9,935 bases of DNA from the NCBI GenBank assembly GCA_029983705.1, contig JASBYZ010000052.1:1-9935 (forward strand), given 5' to 3'. Below, piece after piece: positions 1 through 5,626 of this stretch; position 1 is the stretch's first letter, and every line of letters starts with the position of its first letter. This DNA comes from Coriobacteriales bacterium (lineage in GTDB: Bacteria > Actinomycetota > Coriobacteriia > Coriobacteriales > JAEZZM01). Both the position numbers and the translations under genes were made by a program. The notes under the pieces are model-generated. The model made no database searches. It saw nothing but the letters and a program-made list of their open reading frames with translations, and had not been told where the DNA came from.

Positions 1-820
1 GCTCAAAGAGATGCTTTACGTTTGCTACATCAAAATCATCTGCAACCACAGCTGATTTGCTAATACGATCTTTTACGTAGTCAGTAAACTCTTGCTCGTT
101 TGCAAAGTCAAACTTTCTAACACTCATATCAGCGCCATCAGTAACATAGGTAGCAAGTGCTTTAAGAACTACATTCTTTTCTGGAGTAATGTAGTAAGCG
201 GTTCTATGCTGATTAAAGAAGTCTTTATCAGAATAAGATGCAATAGCGTGGAACATAGAACCATTCTTGATGTTGTGACCATATAAAATGGTGTGTAGAT
301 CATCAAGAGAGCGTGATGACTCATAATCCATAAAGATTGAGCCTTCAACTGCCTTATCACCACGGATGGTGGTCCTGAGGTAATCATTGTTTGATGCACC
401 TTGAACTACTGGATAGTTAACGTTGGTGCCAGGAATTTGTAACCAACCAACAATGTCTTTGTTGATAGCATGAAGCTTTTCCCAGTCAACAACAGGAATA
501 CCTGCATTACCAGTCTGAGCTGCCTCAGGTGCTTGAGACTCATTGGTGGTTTCAGTTGGGGTAACTGAAGGAGTTACAACAGCCTCACGAGCCTCATTTG
601 TTGCATCTTCAGCACGCTTAGAAGACTGCCAATCATTAAAGAAGAAAATACCAGCAACAATTAAGAGGATTACTCCTAATACAAGGGCAACAATTGAAAT
701 AATTTTGGCAACGTTGTTCTGGGGTTTTTGATTGTTTGGACCACCAGGTTTATTGCTTTGGCCGCCAAAATGTCTACCGCCTGTTAGTTGTGGTGCGGTA
801 TCAAAATTTGAATTAGCCAC
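1..820 (-). CDS. Class B sortase, partial (3' end beyond the left edge)
   Basis: A membrane-anchored transpeptidase that would join surface proteins or pilins to the cell wall. The frame is open from a GTG at 820 to base 2 (273 codons) and has no stop in the window. By residue: 14-35 is a Gly/Asn/Pro/Gln-rich cytoplasmic tail; 37-61 is one hydrophobic membrane segment; about 73-108 is a Thr/Glu/Ala/Pro-rich stalk; from about 110 comes the sortase B fold. Family landmarks are DIVGWLQIPGTNVNYPVVQ, NDYLRT and HTILYGHN with the likely catalytic His182. The sequence stops at KHLFEL, where family members continue into the (L/T)(S/T)TC strand, so the catalytic Cys and Arg lie outside the window. I chose GTG 820 because GGAG lies four bases upstream. 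A TTG at 853 behind GAGGTG is an alternative. An in-frame ATG at 892 would lie upstream of the probable -10 box and is unlikely. Class B is inferred from these motifs; the substrate is unknown. Confidence 0.88.
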   Translation of the reverse strand, partial: MANSNFDTAPQLTGGRHFGGQSNKPGGPNNQKPQNNVAKIISIVALVLGVILLIVAGIFFFNDWQSSKRAEDATNEAREAVVTPSVTPTETTNESQAPEAAQTGNAGIPVVDWEKLHAINKDIVGWLQIPGTNVNYPVVQGASNNDYLRTTIRGDKAVEGSIFMDYESSRSLDDLHTILYGHNIKNGSMFHAIASYSDKDFFNQHRTAYYITPEKNVVLKALATYVTDGADMSVRKFDFANEQEFTDYVKDRISKSAVVADDFDVANVKHLFE

Positions 821-869
821 GTTTCTCCAAACTTCGTTTACTTTACTTTTCAAATCATATCGCACCTCA

Positions 870-875
870 AGTATA
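870..875 (-). promoter_or_regulatory. Possible -10 box of the sortase gene
   Basis: Read on the minus strand this is TATACT, five of six matches to TATAAT. It would start transcription near GAGGTG, about 40 bases before the GTG start. No good -35 hexamer is visible at 16-18 bases, so this is a weak call. It mainly argues against starting the protein at the ATG at 892. Confidence 0.3.
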
Positions 876-942
876 TAGGGTGCTCTTCTCATCAGACTAC
901 TACTGTTTTGCCACATGCAATACATAAGTCTTTAAGTTTAAT

Positions 943-971
943 TTCAGTCACAAAAGGATTTGTGCTATAAA
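943..971 (+). promoter_or_regulatory. Candidate distal yihY promoter with a dyad in its spacer
   Basis: TTCAGT (943-948), a 17-base spacer, then TATAAA (966-971) preceded by TG one base away, an extended -10. The spacer is almost filled by the inverted repeat CACAAA-AGGA-TTTGTG (949-964), a typical place for a repressor or activator site. The -35 match is poor, so the call rests mainly on the extended -10. It would give a leader of roughly 115 bases. Confidence 0.35.
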
Positions 972-1050
972 AATCAACTTAAATAGCTTACCATTTATTA
1001 AAAGAAAAATATTCGCTCACTTGAACTATAGTGCGCTAATTTCAAAAGAG

Positions 1051-1079
1051 TTCTTAATTTGTACAAATTTACTTATAAG
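1051..1079 (+). promoter_or_regulatory. Candidate proximal yihY promoter with a 14-bp perfect palindrome
   Basis: The perfect palindrome AATTTGTACAAATT (1056-1069) lies between a weak -35 (TTCTTA, 1051-1056) and TATAAG (1074-1079). The palindrome is certain; its role as an operator is inference. Like the upstream dyad, it contains TTTGT/ACAAA half-sites. Confidence 0.35.
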
Positions 1080-1093
1080 AGAAATTTAAAACT

Positions 1094-1975
1094 ATGCCTA
1101 ATTTATCCAAAAAGCTCGCTCAAATTAAGTTAAGTTTTGATGACACCTTTTTAGGTCGCTACATCATAGAATTTCAAAAACTTGATGCGCCCGATGTAGC
1201 TGCCATGCTTGCCTACTACCTTATATTTTCCTTCTTTCCCCTTGCACTAGCTGCACTTTCTTTATTGTCTCTCTTTGGTTTGGCTGATGAGATCTTAGAT
1301 GCAGTAATGCCGCTTTTAGCAAATTCACTACCCTATGAGGTGGCAGACATAGTCTTAGAGCCGCTCAGAAATTTTGTAACTTCTCAGTCCGCATCTTTTG
1401 CACTTATCTTTGCAACCGTATCAGCGCTTTGGTCATCTACAAAGTATTTAGCGGGATTTGGACGAGCAAACGATCAGATTATAGAACAAGAAACCTTAGG
1501 CTCAGTCATGCTTAATCGCATAAAAATGCTGGTCTTTACCGTAATAGTTATTATTGTCTTTGCGATTATTGCCTTCTTTTTAATTATCAGCGGTAATTTT
1601 ATTGGACTTATTGACCAGTATTTTCCTGCCCTAAGTCAGATTTTTAGCTTACTTAACAGCATACGTATTCCTATATTGCTTGTAAGTTTGGTGATATTAC
1701 TCGCTATTATTTACCTGGTAACCCCATCTAATTTTAGTTTTAAAACCATACGCCAGCGCACCTTTATTCCTGGAGCTGTGCTTGCTGTGCTAATTATTGC
1801 TGTAGTTACCTTTGGACTTCAGCTCTATCTAGATATTTCTTCAAATTTTGCATCTATTTATGGAACCATAGCTGGCTTAATTATTACCCTTTTATGGTTT
1901 TGGCTGATAAACCTAGGAATTTTGATGGGTGCAATATTAAATCATAGATTAGAGTTAGAAAAGCGGCGCATCTAG
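1094..1975 (+). CDS. YihY/BrkB family (UPF0761) integral membrane protein
   Basis: A 293-residue inner-membrane protein of the YihY/virulence factor BrkB family, whose biochemical role is not firmly established (older RNase BN labels for this family were wrong). Family landmarks are AAMLAYYLIFSFFPLALAAL (37-56), the WSSTKYL segment near 113-119, and the C-terminal SIYGTIAGLIITLLWFW segment (254-270) followed by MGAILNHRLE. Six hydrophobic stretches are seen at about 36-62, 100-118, 143-168, 190-210, 226-248 and 256-283. The length is normal for the family. The start follows only a weak AGAGAAA; no better in-frame start is present. The gene stands alone: divergent from the sortase gene and convergent with purE. 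The last four codons (EKRR) form the left arm of its terminator. Confidence 0.9.
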   Translation: MPNLSKKLAQIKLSFDDTFLGRYIIEFQKLDAPDVAAMLAYYLIFSFFPLALAALSLLSLFGLADEILDAVMPLLANSLPYEVADIVLEPLRNFVTSQSASFALIFATVSALWSSTKYLAGFGRANDQIIEQETLGSVMLNRIKMLVFTVIVIIVFAIIAFFLIISGNFIGLIDQYFPALSQIFSLLNSIRIPILLVSLVILLAIIYLVTPSNFSFKTIRQRTFIPGAVLAVLIIAVVTFGLQLYLDISSNFASIYGTIAGLIITLLWFWLINLGILMGAILNHRLELEKRRI

Positions 1976-2003
1976 CTGTATAAGCAGATTTGCCGCTTTA
2001 TTA
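1960..2003. terminator. Bulged hairpin between yihY and purE, probably bidirectional
   Basis: AAAGCGGC (1960-1967) pairs with GCCGCTTT (1992-1999). The stem continues inside, past small internal loops, as ATCT/AGAT (1970-1973 with 1986-1989) and GCT/AGC (1975-1977 with 1983-1985) around the loop GTATA. On the plus strand the stem runs into TTTATTATTATT, a passable U-rich tail, so it best serves the YihY-type gene. On the minus strand it is followed by CTTTTCTAAC and could also stop purE transcription. The left arm lies inside yihY. Confidence 0.7.
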
Positions 2004-2462
2004 TTATTCAGCTTGTGCCATATCTTCTTTAAGCTTAACTACCTTGTCTTGATAGTCCTTATCGCCCGTACCAATAATTTGGCAAGCTAAAATAGCTGCA
2101 TTTTTACCGCCATTAATAGCTACACAAGCCACTGGCACGCCTGATGGCATTTGTACCATAGATAAAAGCGAATCAAGACCACCCAAGTCTGAGGTTTTCA
2201 TAGGAACTGTAATTACAGGAAGTGGGGTATATGCAGCTACAACTCCACCAAGGTGAGCAGCCTTACCTGCTGCTGCAATAATCACCTTAAGCCCGCGCTC
2301 CGCAGCAGTGCTTGCCCACTCATGAACCTCAAGTGGCTTTCTGTGAGCTGATGCAATCTTGAGCTCATACTCAATACCAAGCTCTTCAAGCATGTTGGTG
2401 CATTTTTTCATCTCTTCAAGGTCAGATTTTGACCCCATAATAACGCCGACAATAGCTGACAT
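2004..2462 (-). CDS. purE: N5-carboxyaminoimidazole ribonucleotide mutase (PurE, class I)
   Basis: Converts N5-CAIR to CAIR in purine biosynthesis, in the cytoplasm. At 152 residues it has normal PurE length. Visible motifs are the phosphate-binding GSKSDLEEM (10-18), SAHRKP (38-43) with the catalytic-type His40, AAAGKAAHLGG (63-73) and LDSLLSMVQMPSGVPVA (96-112). The last motif matches class I enzymes, which act with PurK, rather than the AIR-carboxylating class II form. The loop reads AAHLGG where E. coli has AAHLPG; I believe this variant is common in Gram-positive anaerobes. AAGGAG lies seven bases before the ATG. It follows folA by 21 bases and is probably cotranscribed. No purK, purC or other pur gene is in the window. 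Confidence 0.95.
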   Translation of the reverse strand: MSAIVGVIMGSKSDLEEMKKCTNMLEELGIEYELKIASAHRKPLEVHEWASTAAERGLKVIIAAAGKAAHLGGVVAAYTPLPVITVPMKTSDLGGLDSLLSMVQMPSGVPVACVAINGGKNAAILACQIIGTGDKDYQDKVVKLKEDMAQAE

Positions 2463-2483
2463 AAACGCTCCTTATCTCATTTT

Positions 2484-3002
2484 TTATTCATGCCTTCGTA
2501 TAAAGCTTACTACTTTAAAGCGTCCCTCCCCTGACTGGGGCCTAAATTTTTTATCACTGGCCTTTGGATTTACAATCCATGAGTCATCAATCTTTGGGGC
2601 TTTTATTGATGCTGGCCTGCAAAAATCAAGGTAAGATACTACAAGTTCATGAGCGTAGGGCATAAATTCCTTATAAATTTGTGCTCCTCCCACAATCCAA
2701 ATCTTATCTGAGTCTGAAAGGTAATCAATTGCTGCCTGGGGACTCGATACGACCTGGGCATCATCTAAGTGCTCAAGACTTGTACTTATCACAACATTTT
2801 TTCTTCCGGGAAGTGCTTTTGTAAGACTGAGATAGTTATTTTTTCCCATAACAACTGGATAGCCATGGGTGCACGCCTTAAAATACTTGAGATCATCTGG
2901 AACATGCCAGGGAATCTTTTTACCGTCTCCCAAGCTTGCGCTTAAATCCTGCGCCCAAATCATTGCGATATGCATATTTTTAGGGATTTCTAATTTTTTC
3001 AT
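2484..3002 (-). CDS. folA: Dihydrofolate reductase, divergent sequence
   Basis: Reduces dihydrofolate to tetrahydrofolate with NADPH and is the target of trimethoprim-type inhibitors. At 172 residues the length is normal. Landmarks are IPWHVPDDLKYFK (30-42) with Trp32 and the acidic Asp37 equivalent to E. coli Asp27; LPGRKNVVIS (64-73) with Arg67; and the cofactor loop IVGGAQIYKE (103-112). The usual GR(K/H)TWESI cofactor segment is GKNNYLSL (53-60), losing the Arg and Thr that contact the NADPH phosphates in E. coli. The conserved Thr near position 113 of E. coli seems to be Ser123. The C-terminal third is poorly conserved. The ATG follows AAGGA at a good distance; Met10 has no ribosome binding site. 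It heads a minus-strand pair with purE and is divergent from the moeA-like gene. The fold is confident; dedicated folate turnover is inferred. Confidence 0.88.
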   Translation of the reverse strand: MKKLEIPKNMHIAMIWAQDLSASLGDGKKIPWHVPDDLKYFKACTHGYPVVMGKNNYLSLTKALPGRKNVVISTSLEHLDDAQVVSSPQAAIDYLSDSDKIWIVGGAQIYKEFMPYAHELVVSYLDFCRPASIKAPKIDDSWIVNPKASDKKFRPQSGEGRFKVVSFIRRHE

Positions 3003-3018
3003 TCACTATCCTTATATT

Positions 3019-3042
3019 TTTAAAGAATATTCTCTCTTTAAA
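3019..3042. promoter_or_regulatory. Inverted repeat upstream of folA
   Basis: TTTAAAG (3019-3025) and CTTTAAA (3036-3042) are separated by ten bases that include part of the palindrome AGAATATTCT (3024-3033). It lies 17-40 bases before the folA start, where a promoter and operator would be expected. The AT-rich composition makes chance occurrence quite possible. Confidence 0.25.
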
Positions 3043-3065
3043 TTACTGGCTTGATGGGTTACTAT

Positions 3066-3083
3066 TTATCTCACATGAGATAA
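3066..3083. promoter_or_regulatory. 18-bp dyad TTATCTCA-CA-TGAGATAA upstream of moeA-like gene
   Basis: Perfect 8-bp arms with a two-base spacer, in the 94-base divergent region between folA and the moeA-like gene. It ends 13 bases before the ATG at 3097 and just before its strong AAGGGGG ribosome binding site. It could be an operator or a small leader hairpin. I do not recognise the site; it does not resemble the ModE consensus I know. The half-site TGAGATAA also occurs directly before the purE ribosome binding site (2472-2479). Confidence 0.4.
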
Positions 3084-3096
3084 TTAAGGGGGATAC

Positions 3097-4392
3097 ATGG
3101 CTCGCATCGACCACGGCGTTTCTACTAAAGAATATAATACTCCAGAAAGTGCGGTACAAAGCGTACTAGAAAAATGGAATCCAAAGCTTAAGACAGAAAC
3201 TGTTAGCGTGTTTGAGAGTTTAGATAGAACCCTTGCAAAAGATTACTTTGCTCAATACACCATGCCACTTGGTCCAACATCTGCACTTGATGGTATTGCA
3301 GTAAAATTTGAGGACTTTTCAGATGGCATCCCTGATACTTCTAGCTGGGAGCTTGGCAAAGATTTTATTATGGCAGACACCGGTGATGACGTTCCTGATG
3401 AATTTGATACCGTCATTAAAGTTGAAGATTTAGACTTTGAAGATGAAAATGCCACCAATGGTACCTCTCCTTTTAAGCTCAACCCCAACACTCCTTTTTC
3501 TATTTATAAGGCTCCATCAGAAAAAGGTGAAAATGTTAGAGCTGCTGGCAATGACTTTTTTGAAGAGGACCTTCTTGTTAAAAAAGATAGGCGCATTACC
3601 CCTCAAAGACTTTCTTGTTTAGTTGCAGGTGGCATAGACACTGTTGAGGTCTATCAAAAACCAAAGGTTGCCATCATCCCAACCGGAAACGAGCTTGTAG
3701 AACACGGAGACACACCAAAGCGCGGTGAAAAAATTGAATCTAACACCGCACTGTTAAGCTCATATGTAATAAGTCACAGAGCAGAGCCAAAGTGCTATCC
3801 AATTGTAAATGACCTCGTTAAAGATCTTGAGGCTGTACTTACTGACGCAGTTAAAAGCTGTGACATTGTAATTTTAAATGCAGGCACCTCAAAGGGTTCA
3901 GAAGACTATGCGCCAGTAGTATTGGATGAGATGGGCGAGATTACCTTTCACTGGGTTAACCACGGACCTGGCAGGCCTTCACTTGGTGCAATCGTAGATA
4001 ACACACCGGTATTGGTAATTCCTGGACCTCCTATCAGCTGTGATACTGCTACCCACTGGCTTTTATCAAGTGCGCTTCGCTACATGCTTCCAAGCTGTCA
4101 CATCCCAACCGTATGTGTTTATGCAAAAGCTTCTGAAGAGATGCGTGGATCTAAGTCAATGAGCTTTTGGCAGCGCGTAAAGCTGATTAAATCTGATAAA
4201 CAAGAGGATGTGTACTGGGCAAGCAAGCTTGGCAGAAGAGCTCCAGAATCCTTAGGAGCAGCTGACGGTATTGCCATTATTCCAAAGGGTAGCATTATAA
4301 ACCCTGGAGACTCTATTGAGGTTCGCCTACTTGCACCAGAAGAGTTTGTAGATAAGGTCTCATTACTTTCTTCAACCAGGCAGACTATTTAA
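3097..4392 (+). CDS. MoeA-like molybdopterin molybdenumtransferase
   Basis: MoeA inserts molybdenum into adenylylated molybdopterin, the last common step of molybdenum cofactor synthesis. At 431 residues it is slightly longer than E. coli MoeA. The four-domain layout is recognisable: TSALDGIAV (61-69) matches the usual NSAMDGYAV with the key Asp65; GDDVPDEFDTVIKVED (96-111); GENVRAAGNDF (144-154); a central molybdopterin-binding domain with IPTGNEL (194-200); and a C-terminal beta domain (about 355-415) ending AADGIAIIPKG...GDSIEVRLL. Three active-site loops deviate: GGVSVG becomes AGTSKG (262-267), IKPGKP becomes HGPGRP (289-294) and PGNPVS becomes PGPPIS (309-314). It may therefore be a specialised MoeA paralogue. 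The start has AAGGGGG six bases ahead. Its stop codon overlaps that of the convergent molybdate transporter. No moa, mob or molybdoenzyme gene is in the window. Confidence 0.85.
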   Translation: MARIDHGVSTKEYNTPESAVQSVLEKWNPKLKTETVSVFESLDRTLAKDYFAQYTMPLGPTSALDGIAVKFEDFSDGIPDTSSWELGKDFIMADTGDDVPDEFDTVIKVEDLDFEDENATNGTSPFKLNPNTPFSIYKAPSEKGENVRAAGNDFFEEDLLVKKDRRITPQRLSCLVAGGIDTVEVYQKPKVAIIPTGNELVEHGDTPKRGEKIESNTALLSSYVISHRAEPKCYPIVNDLVKDLEAVLTDAVKSCDIVILNAGTSKGSEDYAPVVLDEMGEITFHWVNHGPGRPSLGAIVDNTPVLVIPGPPISCDTATHWLLSSALRYMLPSCHIPTVCVYAKASEEMRGSKSMSFWQRVKLIKSDKQEDVYWASKLGRRAPESLGAADGIAIIPKGSIINPGDSIEVRLLAPEEFVDKVSLLSSTRQTI

Positions 4393-4395
4393 ATA
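4386..4395. other. Palindrome TATTTAAATA containing both stop codons of a convergent pair
   Basis: The TAA stops of the moeA-like gene (4390-4392, plus) and the transporter gene (4391-4389, minus) overlap within this perfect palindrome, so both proteins end Ile-stop. No intergenic space exists for a conventional terminator, and no G+C-rich hairpin with a U tract is seen on either side. Confidence 0.75.
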
Positions 4396-5603
4396 TGCAA
4401 GATATTTTTGTCGATTAAGACTTGCAGAACTAAACCTAATATAAAGCCAAGGGCAATATTAAACATAGAAAAGGCTGCAGTAATTAAGAAGAGATAAAAT
4501 TGTGACTTTTCACGGGGTATATCTTTTGCTGACATTGCAAGCTCTATACCAGCAAACATCAGTATGACCCCAAGCATTGCCTTAGGAAAAAGCTCGGTAA
4601 GTACAAGTATTGAGTCTGAAAAGAAAAATGCGAGCACTAAAAAGATAGTTCCTAAAAATATGATGGCACCACCAGTGTGGGCTCCATATCTCACGTGTGC
4701 TGCCATGCCTCCTGCACCATGGCAAAGGGGAACTCCTCCAAATACACTGCTTACGATATTCATTAAACCTTTAGTACCTGCAACTTGGGTCTCAGTAATT
4801 TTTCTGTAGGGAAAGAGATTGTTGTTTTCTTCCACGAGTGCAATAACTGCGTTTCCAAGTGTAAGAGGGATTTGGGGTAGCGCTAAAAAGATTGCTCCCA
4901 CCAGTAGATCTTGAGGGGTAATTTGGGGGAGTACTATTGTAGGAAGCTCAAAGTGTGGTCTGATGGCACTTAAGTCTCCAAGCAAACTTGGCTGTAAGAT
5001 TAAGGCTGCGATTGCTCCTACTAGCAAAAGCACTAACATAGCTGGAATTTTCTTAGATGCTAAAAAACCTAAGATAATAACAACACCAATGGCTGCAAGC
5101 ACTAAATTATCTTGCATATAGCCAAGCCCCTGGCTTACAAAAACAAAACCCAGTCCAAACATGATCCCTCTAAGCACCGGCTTACTCACAAAATTTCTAA
5201 TTTTTTGTATCGCTTTAAACCTGGATGCTATAAGCCAAAAAAGACCGGTAACAATACCTGCGCCATACACTGCACCAGCTCCAAGGCTTGGCTGTGCAAT
5301 AACGGCACCTCCAATAGCCTTCATAGGCTGAACAGGTACGGGCGTGCGGTAATAAAGACCCACAAATAACAGTGAGATACCAAAACCAAATAAGACACCT
5401 TGGGGATTTAGGCCCACAATGGTGATATAGGCTACCACGAAAGGGATAAGAACGCCTAAATCACCAAATGAGCCTGCAAATTCAAAGAGGTTGAATTTAT
5501 TTTTAGGAAGGCCCTTGCTATCAAAGTCAATCTGATACACCTGAGCTTGAGCTAGAGCTGCCTCATCTATCTCATGTGTAAGATTTGCTTTTACTTTTGA
5601 CAA
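4389..5603 (-). CDS. MOT1-family (SulP-related) molybdate transporter
   Basis: An integral membrane protein (404 residues) predicted to import molybdate, possibly also sulfate. MOT1 landmarks are FAGSFGDLG (42-50), PVPVQPMKAIGG (88-99), LPQIPLTLGNAVIA (242-255) and PLCHGAGGMAAHVRYGAHTG (292-311). About ten hydrophobic segments lie between residues 50 and 398. The STAS domain of ordinary SulP sulfate permeases is absent, as usual for MOT1. Translation starts at a TTG (5603-5601): AAGGTGG lies seven bases upstream, no in-frame ATG or GTG is available, and the next Met is in the PMKAIGG motif. It follows the radical SAM gene by 23 bases on the same strand, so the two are probably cotranscribed. 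It converges on a molybdenumtransferase-like gene, which supports molybdate rather than sulfate as substrate. Confidence 0.85.
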   Translation of the reverse strand: MSKVKANLTHEIDEAALAQAQVYQIDFDSKGLPKNKFNLFEFAGSFGDLGVLIPFVVAYITIVGLNPQGVLFGFGISLLFVGLYYRTPVPVQPMKAIGGAVIAQPSLGAGAVYGAGIVTGLFWLIASRFKAIQKIRNFVSKPVLRGIMFGLGFVFVSQGLGYMQDNLVLAAIGVVIILGFLASKKIPAMLVLLLVGAIAALILQPSLLGDLSAIRPHFELPTIVLPQITPQDLLVGAIFLALPQIPLTLGNAVIALVEENNNLFPYRKITETQVAGTKGLMNIVSSVFGGVPLCHGAGGMAAHVRYGAHTGGAIIFLGTIFLVLAFFFSDSILVLTELFPKAMLGVILMFAGIELAMSAKDIPREKSQFYLFLITAAFSMFNIALGFILGLVLQVLIDKNILHI

Positions 5604-5626
5604 CTTTGTGCCACCTTCTAGCTCTT

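Larger units (their letters stand above)
893..1093. other. Divergent intergenic region between sortase and yihY genes
   Basis: About 200 AT-rich bases separate the two divergent genes and no coding frame is convincing here. It holds two inverted repeats (949-964 and 1056-1069), each lying in the spacer of a plausible plus-strand promoter for the YihY-type gene, and a small palindrome ACTATAGT. The ribosome binding site of the downstream gene is weak (AGAGAAA about ten bases before the ATG). Confidence 0.6.

Noticed and set aside
169..731. Short open frames overlapping the sortase gene on both strands
   Set aside because: They are shadows of the clear sortase reading frame, with no ribosome binding site or recognisable protein features.
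818..892. ATG at 892 as the sortase start (25 extra residues)
   Set aside because: It has no Shine-Dalgarno sequence and lies upstream of the probable -10 box at 870-875; GTG 820 has GGAG at a suitable distance.
2359..2634. Plus-strand open frame across the purE-folA junction
   Set aside because: It is antisense to two confident genes and its translation resembles nothing; also true of the frames at 3252-3491, 3437-3622, 4564-4809, 5112-5369 and 7633-7821.
3076..3084. TGAGATAAT as an extended -10 for the moeA-like gene
   Set aside because: Transcription would start almost at the ATG and cut off the strong AAGGGGG ribosome binding site, and no -35 lies at a normal distance.
4396..4426. Inverted repeat TGCAAG...CTTGCA as a terminator for the moeA-like gene
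   Set aside because: Only six pairs around a 19-base loop, no U tract, and it lies inside the transporter coding sequence.
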